Shown in pieces: positions 7,361 to 15,126 of a stretch of 30,150 nucleotides of DNA. The translations under genes and the position numbers were made by a program. Positions within the stretch are counted from its first letter, which is position 1. Every line of letters begins with the position of its first letter. The notes beneath the pieces are model-generated. The model had not been told where the DNA came from and ran no database searches. It saw nothing but the letters and a program-made list of their open reading frames with translations. The DNA comes from Bacteroidales bacterium (lineage in GTDB: Bacteria; Bacteroidota; Bacteroidia; Bacteroidales; Bacteroidaceae), in NCBI GenBank assembly GCA_004552195.1, contig SFPC01000027.1:1-30150 (forward strand), written 5' to 3'.

Positions 7361-8917
7361 TTAGTTGACGATGACCTCCACCGAACCGTTGAGGGTACGG
7401 GTGATGCCGTCGGGGCCTACGGCCTGCACCTTGGAGATGTAGAAGCGCTGGCCGCGTCGCAGTTCGCGCATCAGGTTGCGCTGGTTTTCGGTGAAGTTGC
7501 TGCCGGAGGAAGGCTCGGGACGGAAGTTGCCCATGCGGTCGGCAAAGACGGTTTCAAAGCTCAGCACTTTGAAGGGGATATTCAGCAATCCGTCGTCGAT
7601 GGCCGCGCCGAGACCGGCTGCACCCAGGATGGTGCCCTTGGCGATGCGTCCGCCACGGAAGCGGTCCGTGCCCACCTGGATGTAGGCGGTGGGGTCAGGC
7701 AGCTTGCGCACTTGGAAGGTGAACTGCCCCATCTGCTGGTGTTTGCCGTTCACCGTGCCGCTCACGCTGAAAGTCACGTCGGTGCCTACTTGTGTGGGTC
7801 GCGCGGTGTATTTGCCGGGTCCCGTGGAGGTGAGTGTGCCGCCTGTCATGCTGAGCTGTACCTGCGAGGCCGGGATGCCGGCGGCGGTGACGCTGATGGG
7901 GTTGTTGAAGCCGGCGTAGAGCACGTTCATGAGGTCCGCTGCCACGGTGGCTCCCTGCGGCGGAGCGATAACATTGTATTTCTGGGTAAAGGGACGGCGA
8001 ATGATTTCGCCGGCGGCGTTGGGCATGAGGATGTAGCCCGAGAAGCTGTACTGGCCGGGCTGGCCTACGGTGAAGCTGTAGTTGCCGTCGGGGCTGATGC
8101 GCCTTCCGTTCACGTATATCTCGGGGCGTTGCGTGGTATCAACGGCTGCCATGAAGATGTTGGAGCGGAAGGTTTCGCCGGGATAGAGCGTAGTGGCCTC
8201 AGCCGACACGTAGGCATTCAATTCATTGACGCGGATGTCCTTCAGGTCAATGTTGGAGATGAGCGTGTGGATGACTTCATTTTCGGCCTTGCGCACGTCG
8301 CTCTGCAACTTGGCGAGCATGGTCACGGCAGCGATGGAGGGCATTTGCTCGAACATATAGTGCGGCCAGTCCTTTCCCACATTGTCCTCGCCGGGAGGCA
8401 CGTCGGTCGACAGGTTGGAAGCCGTGATGGCTTGTTGTCGTGGATCGGTGATGAATTGTAGGATGCGTTGTCTGAACGACACGATGGATTGAAGCAGGTG
8501 ACCACCCTGTCCCTTGGCAGGGGCGAGCATGATGCGGCTGGCGGCTTCAAGGTCTTCCTTGTTCTGCAGGTTGTCGGGGTCGCCCTGTTTGCCGTCGCAT
8601 TCGCGGGCAATGGCAAGACGCAGGGAGCCGGCGAGGTTGTAGAGCGAGTCGCTCATGTTTTTCACCTGCATGGCTTTGTCGTACCAGGGCTTGACTTTGG
8701 TGGGGTTGGCTTTGAGCTGCTCGGCAAAGTCGGCGTATAAGGCTTGGTTCTCCTTCATGGCGTTGTCGGTGGTGCGCTTGAGACTGTCGCCGATGAGGGT
8801 GAAGCCTTTCAGCACGTCGCTCGATACGTTCAGGGCCAGCAAAGCCATCAACACGATGTACATCAGGTTGATCATTTTCTGGCGTGGAGAGACGGGACGT
8901 TTCTTTACTGAGGACAT
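7361..8917 (-). CDS. gldM: T9SS motor component GldM/PorM
   Basis: A 518-aa inner-membrane protein that pairs with GldL to form the proton-driven motor and reaches across the periplasm to the GldK/GldN ring. The short cytoplasmic N-terminus (MSSVKKRPVSPRQK) is followed by the single family-typical helix at ~15-35 (MINLMYIVLMALLALNVSS). The large periplasmic part then includes helical D1 (~40-225) and the beta-rich D2-D4 domains, with recognisable segments such as YVSAEATTLYPGE, NPISVTAAGIP and RGQRFYISKVQAVGPDG near the end. The length agrees with known GldM/PorM. It lies between gldL and gldN, 96 bp after gldL, and that spacer contains a tandem repeat. It appears intact. Confidence 0.95.
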   Translation of the reverse strand: MSSVKKRPVSPRQKMINLMYIVLMALLALNVSSDVLKGFTLIGDSLKRTTDNAMKENQALYADFAEQLKANPTKVKPWYDKAMQVKNMSDSLYNLAGSLRLAIARECDGKQGDPDNLQNKEDLEAASRIMLAPAKGQGGHLLQSIVSFRQRILQFITDPRQQAITASNLSTDVPPGEDNVGKDWPHYMFEQMPSIAAVTMLAKLQSDVRKAENEVIHTLISNIDLKDIRVNELNAYVSAEATTLYPGETFRSNIFMAAVDTTQRPEIYVNGRRISPDGNYSFTVGQPGQYSFSGYILMPNAAGEIIRRPFTQKYNVIAPPQGATVAADLMNVLYAGFNNPISVTAAGIPASQVQLSMTGGTLTSTGPGKYTARPTQVGTDVTFSVSGTVNGKHQQMGQFTFQVRKLPDPTAYIQVGTDRFRGGRIAKGTILGAAGLGAAIDDGLLNIPFKVLSFETVFADRMGNFRPEPSSGSNFTENQRNLMRELRRGQRFYISKVQAVGPDGITRTLNGSVEVIVN

Positions 8918-8943
8918 GGGCTTGGGTTCTCGGGGGAATTTTT

Positions 8944-9014
8944 AGCTTGCTATAGCTTTCTATAGTAATCTTTAGCTGCCTATAGCTATCTATAAGCTTT
9001 CAATAGCTTTCTAT
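8944..9014. repeat. Degenerate 10-bp tandem repeat between gldL and gldM
   Basis: About seven units of a 10-bp (once 11-bp) motif close to AGCTTTCTAT run without spacers: 8944, 8954, 8964, 8974, 8984, 8994 (11 bp) and 9005. The last unit touches the gldL stop codon (9014-9016). The period approximates one helical turn of DNA, so A/T-tracts would be phased. No coding potential is seen. Confidence 0.75.
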
Positions 9015-9935
9015 TATTGTGCGTTAGTGCCGGGTTCGGGTTGCTGCATGCGCATATTGACAGTAAGCGCCTGAATCATGCGGCCATAAACGCCGTTGAG
9101 CTCTTCGATTTGCTTGGCGAGCATTCGGGTCTGCTCGTTGATTTGTTCGATAGTGCCCACCTGCTGGCTGATGCTGCGGAAGTGGAGATCGTAGGTTTTG
9201 TTGATGGCCGTGAGGGTGCGGTTGAGCTGGGCCATCTCTTCGCTGTCGTGGGCCAGGCGGGCACTCTGCTCGTCCACCTTTTGGAACGTGTCGGCCAAGG
9301 TGCGGAGTTTGCCGATGTAGTCTTCGGTGGCCTGTTCCATCTCGGGCGAGAGTGCAGCCTGAGCGCGGCGTAGGAGTTCATCGTTGGCCAAGCGGATAAT
9401 CTCTGCCAAGCGTTGAGCCTCGTTTTCAAAAGGTTCGCTGCCTTCCGGCGTGCGTGCGGCGATAGCTTCGGCGGCAGCCTGAACGGCATCGGGGCGTGCC
9501 GTAGTAGTGGCAGCAGGATTGGCGGCAACAGTTCCGCCAGTGGGTTGGTTCATGGCAGCCGTCATGTCGGCGGCTGTGCCTCCCACGATGACCACGCCGC
9601 CCGTAGCGATACCGCCTGCGGGGTTCGTGTTGCCGGTGGCAGGGATGTCGGTTGCGGCAGTTGTTCCGTTGGTTTCTTCTTCGCCCTCCGTTTCGTCCTC
9701 TTCGTCTTCGTCGAGTCCTAACCGGGCGGCGATTTCTTCGTCCGTTTCGTAGTCATGGGGCAGTTCCTTGCCTATCTCGTTCGAAGTTACCTCCCGGCAG
9801 GTGGGTGAGTTTGAACAGCGTACCGAGGATAACGATGGAGGCACCCCATGAGTAGGCATAGTTAAGGAATGTCTGTCCGGGCACACTGTCCATCCAATGT
9901 TGCAGGCGGACTACGAAATTTATTTTTCTGGCCAT
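9014..9935 (-). pseudogene. gldL: T9SS motor component GldL/PorL, disrupted: TM2 missing and frame lost
   Basis: GldL normally has two transmembrane helices and a cytoplasmic coiled-coil tail, and TM2 carries a conserved membrane-embedded glutamate used in proton flow. Here the first 50 residues from 9935 are typical (FLNYAYSWGASIVILGTLFKLTHLPGGN, TM1). The frame then runs into FERDRQGTAP and stops at 9753. The rest of the gene is open in another frame from about 9790 to 9014: SNEIGKELPHDYETDEEI, a Gly/Ala/Thr-rich linker, then the family C-terminal coiled coil. The ~25-28 residues that should contain TM2 are absent from both frames. A deletion of 3n+2 bases near 9785 fits best. It is positioned between gldK and gldM, as expected. 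As given it cannot make a functional motor. An assembly collapse remains possible. Confidence 0.8.
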
Positions 9936-10008
9936 GGTATATGGTTGTAATATGAGTCAGTTGGAATAGTTGCTTGAAAGTTTCGGCAGCGGGTCATATC
10001 CTGGACGG

Positions 10009-11457
10009 TTACTTCTTCTTTCCCGCCGAGGTCGTGCTGGTGTTGTTCGCTTTGGAGCGCACACAGCGGAAGCCGATGAAGGAGCGGGGTTGGTTCTGGT
10101 ATTCCCAACTGCGCCAGGCGGAGCGGATGTACGACATCGGGTCCTTCCACGAGCCGCCGCGCACACTCTTGCGCTTCAGCACGTAGGGGTCTTCCTTGGC
10201 CGCCTTGTAAGAGAGTTCGGGGTTGAGGTCAGCCATGGCATCCACGCCGGCTTCGGTGTAGACCGTGCTGGTCCATTCCGCCACGTTGCCCGCCATGTCG
10301 AACAAGCCGTTGGAGTTCGCACCGTAGATGCCAACGCGCGAGGTGATGAGGTTACCGTCGTCGGTATAGTTGCCCCGGTCAGGCTTGAAGTTGGCATAGA
10401 AACACCCCTCCTGGCTCTTGGCTTCGATGCCCTCCCACGGATAGGGGTTGCCCTCCTTGCCGCGTGCGGCATACTCCCACTCAATCTCCGTTGGCAGGCG
10501 GTAACGCTGGATATAGCGGGCCTGCGGTCCCATGCCCGCCATCAGGTAGTTGGTGCGCCAGGCGCAGAAAGCCTCGGCCTGTTCCCAGGTCACACCCACA
10601 ACGGGATAGTCATTGTACGTGGCGGAGGAGAAATAGAGCTTCATGTACTGCTCGTTGCGCGCATTGGGGAAGTCGTTCACCCAGCAGGTAGTGTCGGGAT
10701 ATACCTGCACGATGTACGTGTTGAGGAAATCGTAAAGGCTGCTGAGAGGCCTTTCGATGGTTTGCCGCACGATTTCGCCGTTTTCGTTCACGTAAGCCGT
10801 GTCCTTGGAAATCATTACCACTTCGTCCGGGTCGGTGGGATGGTCCGTGTTGAGCGACCGCTCTTTGGGGTCGAGGCGGTACTTGCGTAGGGCCGCCTTC
10901 TCGTAGTCGAATATTTCGTAGCGGTAAATCAGCTGCTTGGCGTCAATCATGCGCGTGCCGTCGATGGGGTGCGTATAGTACACACTGTTGATGGCACGCT
11001 CCTGCTCTTCTGTGGGCTTGCGCCAGGGGATGGGTTTGGCCCAGTTCAGGTGGGGCGTGACGGGTTCGCCGTTGCGGTCCACTTCTATTTTGAAAGTTTC
11101 ATCGCCCCCATACTGCGGGTCGGCCAGGCGTTCGCGGATGATGCTGTCGCGCACCCACTCCACAAACTGGCGGTACATGGCATTGGTCACCTCTGATTGG
11201 TCCATCCAGAAGCCGTCCACCGATATTTCCTTGCTTGGCGTAACCGTTCCCCAGAGCGAATCGTTCTTCTCCAGTCCGGTTTTCAGAAAGCCGCGCTTCA
11301 CCTCCACCATGCCGTAGGGCACAGGTTCGTTGAAGGTGGCTCCGCGAGATCCGGTTACCTCGCCGCCGTTCATCATGGCGCGTCCGCTCCCCATGCAGGA
11401 GGAGAGGAGGCCGCAGGCAGCCAGGAAAGTGAGCGTTGCTAAGAGAGTATATTTCAT
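10009..11457 (-). CDS. gldK: T9SS outer-membrane lipoprotein GldK/PorK
   Basis: A 482-aa lipoprotein that forms the outer-membrane-associated ring with GldN. The signal peptide ends in a lipobox (LSSC, acceptor Cys21). The remainder carries a formylglycine-generating-enzyme/sulfatase-modifying fold typical of GldK: VSVDGFWMDQSEVTNAMYRQFV-like opening, VVGVTWEQAEAFCAWR, RLPTEIEWEYAARG, NSNGLFDMAGNVAEWT, VRGGSWKD and the final FIGFRCVRS. It lies 66 bp after porP and 73 bp before gldL, the standard order. GldK members use the fold structurally; no enzymatic role is implied. The C-terminal tail (NNTSTTSAGKKK) is low complexity. It appears intact. Confidence 0.95.
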   Translation of the reverse strand: MKYTLLATLTFLAACGLLSSCMGSGRAMMNGGEVTGSRGATFNEPVPYGMVEVKRGFLKTGLEKNDSLWGTVTPSKEISVDGFWMDQSEVTNAMYRQFVEWVRDSIIRERLADPQYGGDETFKIEVDRNGEPVTPHLNWAKPIPWRKPTEEQERAINSVYYTHPIDGTRMIDAKQLIYRYEIFDYEKAALRKYRLDPKERSLNTDHPTDPDEVVMISKDTAYVNENGEIVRQTIERPLSSLYDFLNTYIVQVYPDTTCWVNDFPNARNEQYMKLYFSSATYNDYPVVGVTWEQAEAFCAWRTNYLMAGMGPQARYIQRYRLPTEIEWEYAARGKEGNPYPWEGIEAKSQEGCFYANFKPDRGNYTDDGNLITSRVGIYGANSNGLFDMAGNVAEWTSTVYTEAGVDAMADLNPELSYKAAKEDPYVLKRKSVRGGSWKDPMSYIRSAWRSWEYQNQPRSFIGFRCVRSKANNTSTTSAGKKK

Positions 11458-11523
11458 TGTCAGTCTGTTATGGTCGTTATGTCAGAAAGTCTGTGTCCGT
11501 ATGGGTCGGTGTTGGGTGCAGGG

Positions 11524-12471
11524 TCAGAGCCAGCGCACGCTGCGGTGCAGGTTTTTGCCCCGTTTCCCCAAGTTGAGTTCTAAGGAGTAACCGATGGACA
11601 CCTCGTGTTGCCCGGCTCCGATGCCCATGCCCGAGGTGTTGGCCTCGTAGGAATAACTCAGGTCGACACCATGGAACGTGCCGCCCACAAATCCCGTGAC
11701 CGAGTGCTGCGGACTGTAACTCAGACCGCCGTAAAGCCGTTTCTTTTCACGGGCATATTGCACTCGTGCCGTGAGGTCGGCGCGAAATGACTGGCCGTCG
11801 AAGCGGCAAATGGCTGAGGGTGCTATGGAAATAAACGGAATGCGGAGCCGAATATTGTATCCGCCCATTAAATTATATAAAGATTTTACTTTTATCTCGT
11901 TTGTTTCGCCCAGGAGCACAGTGGGGGCAGTGAGGTGTTGCGCCGCAAGCCCCACGTACCATGCTTTGCGGGCGTAGAAGAGTCCGGTCGAAACGTCGAA
12001 TTTGGAACCGGAGATGTCGGTGGTGGGAAAGGCCGGGTCGTTGGCATCCCCCAGGTCGGCCTTGGAACCGTTCACCGACTCGTTGAGCATGTCCGCCTCG
12101 GCACCGATGCTGAGCGTGCCGCCCCAGAGTTTGAGGTGGTAAGCATATTGTACGGCAAAGTGTTTGTGTGAGAAAAGTCCTATTTCGTCGTTGAGGAAGA
12201 AGGCTCCCACGCCGTGGCGCGTGCGTCCCAGCTGGAAAGCCATGTCTGCCCCGGCATAAAGGCTGCTGCCTCCGTCTTCAAAGCCCGAGGCGTGGTTTTG
12301 CAGAACAGCCGTGATGTTCAGCTCCGGCGTGCGTCCCACGGCGGCAGGGTTCAGGGCGGCTTCCATCTGCCAGTAATGGGCAAAGGCCGGTGTCTGCTGC
12401 GCGCGGCAGGGGAGGGCCGACAGCAGCCAAGTCAATGCCGCAGCAAGTAACAGGAAGGGATATGCACGCAT
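11524..12471 (-). CDS. porP: T9SS outer-membrane protein of the PorP/SprF family
   Basis: A 315-aa protein with a signal peptide (MRAYPFLLLAAALTWLLSALPCRAQ). The mature part starts FAHYWQMEAALNPAAVGRT, the typical N-terminal motif of PorP/SprF proteins (normally QY-x-N-x-x-NPA-x-G). The alternating hydrophobic/aromatic strands (GVGAFFLNDEIGLF, FAVQYAYHLKLW, YNLMGGYNIRLRI, VSIGYSLELNL) are as expected of a beta-barrel of 14 strands. In known systems these barrels hold cargo at the translocon and associate with GldK. It is the first gene of the T9SS cluster and probably sets the start of the operon. It appears intact. Confidence 0.9.
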   Translation of the reverse strand: MRAYPFLLLAAALTWLLSALPCRAQQTPAFAHYWQMEAALNPAAVGRTPELNITAVLQNHASGFEDGGSSLYAGADMAFQLGRTRHGVGAFFLNDEIGLFSHKHFAVQYAYHLKLWGGTLSIGAEADMLNESVNGSKADLGDANDPAFPTTDISGSKFDVSTGLFYARKAWYVGLAAQHLTAPTVLLGETNEIKVKSLYNLMGGYNIRLRIPFISIAPSAICRFDGQSFRADLTARVQYAREKKRLYGGLSYSPQHSVTGFVGGTFHGVDLSYSYEANTSGMGIGAGQHEVSIGYSLELNLGKRGKNLHRSVRWL

Positions 12472-12491
12472 GAGTATTTATTATTGTAAAG

Positions 12492-12520
12492 TTCAACTTT
12501 CGATACTTGCGAAAGTTGAA
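12492..12520 (-). promoter_or_regulatory. Hairpin in the porP leader
   Basis: TTCAACTTTCG (12492-12502) pairs perfectly with 12510-12520 around a 7-nt loop. It lies 21 bp upstream of the porP start codon. If transcription begins at the box near 12704, the hairpin would be in the 5' leader and could influence translation or mRNA stability. It could also be a leftover terminator for upstream transcription. Confidence 0.4.
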
Positions 12521-12703
12521 GGTTATGTTTAGGGTCGCTGCGCTCTTGAGATTAAAAGGATTAAAGTTTATCTTTTAGTGCAGAACATGCTGCTATGCGA
12601 AATATTCTGAGAGTAACTTTATAACCTTATAACCTGTGCGAAGCGCAACATCTTATAACCTCCGAATTTAAATTATGGAAGCTGTATGTATGGAAAATCA
12701 GCA

Positions 12704-12711
12704 CAAAAGTA
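12704..12711 (-). promoter_or_regulatory. porP: Possible -7 box (TACTTTTG) for the porP-gldN operon
   Basis: The minus strand reads TACTTTTG, a match to TAnnTTTG. A TTTG lies 11 bp further upstream (12723-12726), which is closer than the usual 19-20 bp, so the -33 element is not convincing. It would give a leader of about 225 nt containing the hairpin at 12492-12520. Confidence 0.35.
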
Positions 12712-12807
12712 GACATTTATTGCAAAAGCACCCTCCCCTACCCTGCGGATTGTGCGTAAACAGCCCATTTTGACGGACAAAGAGCAATACATTCTGTGGC
12801 AGTGGGG

Positions 12808-13980
12808 TTACCGGCAGCGTCTGATACGGTCCACAATGAGGGCCAGCGCACCGTCGCCCGTCACATTGCAGGCTGTGCCGAAACTGTCCATGGCTATGTA
12901 GAGAGCAATCATCAGTGCCTGGTCGTTTTCCGAGAAGCCGAGCATCGACGAGAGCACGCCGAGGGCGGCCATGATGGCACCGCCCGGCACGCCCGGAGCC
13001 GCCACCATCGTGACGCCGAGCATACAGATGAAGCCGGCCACCTGCTGGAAACTGTAATCCATGCCCTGCATGGTCATCAGGGCGAGGGCGCAGGCCACTA
13101 TCTTCAGCGTGCTGCCGGAGAGGTGGATGGTGGCGCACAGGGGGACGACAAAGCCGGCCACGTCGGCATCGACCCCGTTCTTCACCGTTTGGCGCAGCGT
13201 CACGGGGATGGTGGCGGCGGACGACTGCGTGCCGAGGGCGGTGAAGTAGGCCGGCAACATATTGGCTAACAGGCGCAACGGGTTCTTCCGGCTCACGATG
13301 CCGGCCACAGCATACTGCGCCAGGAGCAGCACGATGTGCATCACGAAGATGATGCCGATGATTTTGGCAAACACCAGCAGCACCTGGAACACCTGTCCCG
13401 AGTGGGCCATGTTGAAGAATATGCCGAAGATGTAGATGGGCAGCAATGGCAGGATGACGGCCTGGATGGTGTGGACAATAATGTCCTTGAAGTCCGTCGC
13501 CACGCGGCGCAGGGCATCGGATTGCAGCCGGGTGATGCCGAGCCCCACGGTGAAGGCCAGCACGAGTGCGGTCATCACGTTGAGGGGTTCGGGTATGGCG
13601 ATGGTGAAGAAGGGTTCGGTGGTCGTGTTCTGGCTGATGCGCTCCAAGGCTATGCCGGGCTGGATGAGCGAGGGGAAGAGCCATTGGCACACGCCGAAGG
13701 AGAAGAAGCCGGAGAGGAGGGTGGCGCCGTAGGCCAGCACGACGGTGAGTAGGAGCATCCTGCCGGCACTCCTGCCGCCCCCTTTGTCCACATCGGCGAT
13801 GGCCGGCGTTACCAGTCCCACGATGATGAGGGGCACAAGGAAGCCCAGAAACTGGCTGAACAGCCCGTTGAAGGTGACGAACAGGCGGACGGGAAAGTCG
13901 GGCGAAACGATGCCGAGCGCAATGCCGAGGATAATGGCTATCAGGATGCGCGGTAGGAGGCCGATGCGGGGTATTTTCAT
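12808..13980 (-). CDS. Dicarboxylate/amino acid:cation symporter (DAACS family)
   Basis: A 390-aa inner-membrane transporter. Family features are visible: N-terminal helices (PRILIAIILGIALGIVSP), a middle helix set, the serine-rich re-entrant hairpin SSAATIPVTLRQ (~255-266), the unwound TM7 region around ALMTMQGMDYSF, and the TM8 segment MDSFGTACNVTGDGALALIVDRI at the C-terminal end. The last motif normally carries the Asp/Asn residues that bind substrate carboxylate and sodium. The canonical TM7 NMDGT is altered here to MQGMD, so the substrate cannot be assigned; glutamate, aspartate, C4-dicarboxylates or serine/threonine are all possible. The protein is somewhat shorter than typical 400-430-aa members. 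It stands alone between two intergenic regions; no partner gene suggests a substrate. Confidence 0.88.
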   Translation of the reverse strand: MKIPRIGLLPRILIAIILGIALGIVSPDFPVRLFVTFNGLFSQFLGFLVPLIIVGLVTPAIADVDKGGGRSAGRMLLLTVVLAYGATLLSGFFSFGVCQWLFPSLIQPGIALERISQNTTTEPFFTIAIPEPLNVMTALVLAFTVGLGITRLQSDALRRVATDFKDIIVHTIQAVILPLLPIYIFGIFFNMAHSGQVFQVLLVFAKIIGIIFVMHIVLLLAQYAVAGIVSRKNPLRLLANMLPAYFTALGTQSSAATIPVTLRQTVKNGVDADVAGFVVPLCATIHLSGSTLKIVACALALMTMQGMDYSFQQVAGFICMLGVTMVAAPGVPGGAIMAALGVLSSMLGFSENDQALMIALYIAMDSFGTACNVTGDGALALIVDRIRRCR

Positions 13981-14291
13981 GTTGTGGAGTATGAAAGGGG
14001 GATTATGTTTGGGTGTGCAACAGCCTTACTGTATCATCCGGCTGCCTATGGTTACTCGAACCGTATAATCACAAAACTACCCCCGATTTGGGCATCGTTG
14101 AGAGGCTGGGGGCAGGTGTTGCAAAAGTATGGCATTTAGTTGGATTGTGTATGTATTTTGAAGAGAAATGCGTGTGTTTTAGGGAATATGTCAATCCGAT
14201 AAGTTATTCCCTTTCAATCCGCTGCCTCCTACTGTTCCGTTGCCCCTATTCCATTGAATGCTTTCCCTGCCATTATAAGCTTGCTACGCGC

Positions 14292-14390
14292 GCGTATATA
14301 CGCAATTTATTTCCCAAAAAAAGCCTTCACCCTTTCACTTAGGCTATCAAAACAGCTGAATTTCATAGCTTTTCGGTGTGAAGGCTTGCG
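14292..14390 (+). repeat. Left copy of ~100-bp inverted repeat (MITE-like end)
   Basis: This begins with a 12-bp palindrome (GCGTATATACGC, 14292-14303), then an A-rich spacer, CCCAAAAAAAG and a TTCACCC..TTCAC block, and ends with GGTGTGAAGG. Over 14312-14389 it matches the reverse complement of 14606-14683 at 53 of 78 positions without gaps, strongest at both ends of the block. Confidence 0.65.
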
Positions 14391-14605
14391 GTTTCCAACC
14401 CTTCACACCTGCCCCTCAGGTGAAGGCTTGGGGAGGCTGAAAATATAAATGGCTGATGAGCCGCTGAACGGCTTTGAATGGGTCGGTGTCAACAAATGAG
14501 GGGGCGACAAAAGGGGGACAAGAATGTTATTTTATATAAAACGGTGTTCCACCGTGTGTGAAGGCTTTGTGAATGCTGTGTGAACGCTGTGAATGCTTGA
14601 ATGGT

Positions 14606-14706
14606 GCAACCTTTCACACCTGAAAGCTCTGAAAATCAAAGGAAAACTGGCTGTTTGTGAAGGGGTGAATACTTTTTTTGGGATGAAAAACACGTATAGA
14701 TACGTG
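14606..14706 (-). repeat. Right copy of ~100-bp inverted repeat (MITE-like end)
   Basis: The inverted partner of 14292-14390. Its outer end is also a palindrome, CACGTAT-AG-ATACGTG (14691-14706), at the matching position. The two copies enclose about 215 bp that contain further short GTGAAGGCTT-like words but no gene. No target-site duplication is evident outside the palindromes. Confidence 0.65.
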
Positions 14707-14779
14707 CGGAGAGGCGGATGGGTTGGTATGGTCGGAATGATTCGTGAACTATTTTTCACAATTCGGCGATTTGTCTTAT

Positions 14780-14884
14780 CAACTCAGGGCTTAGAAAAAA
14801 CAACTCAGGGCTTAGAAAAAACAACTCAAGGCTTAGAAATATCAAGTCCAGGCTTAGAAATTACAAGTCGCCGAGTTGTAAAAA
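14780..14884. repeat. 21-bp tandem repeat, about five units
   Basis: Units start at 14780, 14801, 14822, 14843 and 14864. The first two are identical (CAACTCAGGGCTTAGAAAAAA without the last base shown differs none), the third and fourth diverge at few positions, and the fifth is degenerate. The period of 21 is a multiple of three, so an open plus-strand frame encodes heptads TQGLEKT, but there is no other sign of coding. Confidence 0.75.
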
Positions 14885-14952
14885 CTAATCCGGGACTTGT
14901 GCGGGTCGGAGGTAGGGTTGCGGATGAAAATTATAGGTGTCCGATAAAAGTT

Positions 14953-15001
14953 CAAGGCCGTTAGGCTTTTTGCCCCTTAGGGGCGCAGCCTGACGGCCTT
15001 G
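14953..15001 (-). terminator. Nested GC-rich hairpin downstream of frdB
   Basis: Arms 14953-14967 and 14987-15001 pair over 15 bp with one G-T position, and an inner CCCC-TTA-GGGG stem (14973-14976 with 14980-14983) sits in the loop. On the minus strand the outer stem is followed by GAACTTTTATC. It lies about 125 bp past the frdB stop and is the best terminator candidate for frdCAB. The compound shape suggests a repeat family rather than a simple terminator. Confidence 0.5.
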
Positions 15002-15126
15002 GGGGCTTAACTTGTTGTAGTTTCAAGGGTTATTGGTTTTCTTAAACCTTTACCGGATAGTAATAAAAAAATCCCTCGCCGACACTTCAGCATCGGAGAG
15101 GGATAATCTTTATGGTTCAGCGCGGA

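Larger units (their letters stand above)
12472..12807. other. Leader/intergenic region upstream of the T9SS operon
   Basis: There are 336 bp with no credible gene. It contains an 11-bp stem with a 7-nt loop (12492-12502 with 12510-12520) close to the porP start, repeated TTATAACC words between 12620 and 12660, and a -7-like box at 12704-12711. The 3' end of the symporter gene borders it at 12808. No clear terminator follows that gene. Confidence 0.45.
13981..15126. other. 1.1-kb gene-poor region rich in repeats
   Basis: No convincing gene. It holds, in order: featureless sequence up to ~14290; an inverted pair of ~100-bp repeats (14292-14390 and 14606-14706); a 21-bp tandem repeat (14780-14884); and a nested hairpin after frdB (14953-15001). 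The open frames here (for example 14593-14964 plus and 14532-14759 minus) translate the repeats and show no domain. Confidence 0.6.

Noticed and set aside
10009..11457. GldK as an active formylglycine-generating enzyme
   Set aside because: The fold is present, but the lipobox and position inside the T9SS operon show it is the structural ring lipoprotein.
12698..13690. 330-codon minus-strand frame overlapping the symporter gene
   Set aside because: Rich in His, Arg and Pro, out of frame with a clear transporter and without any family feature.
14780..14884. CRISPR array
   Set aside because: The repeats are contiguous, without unique spacers, and there is no cas gene.
14593..14964. Plus-strand open frame of 123 codons with TQGLEKT heptads
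   Set aside because: The frame is made of an inverted-repeat copy and the 21-bp tandem repeat; it is opposite to all genes nearby and has no domain, signal peptide or promoter. Treated as repeat sequence.
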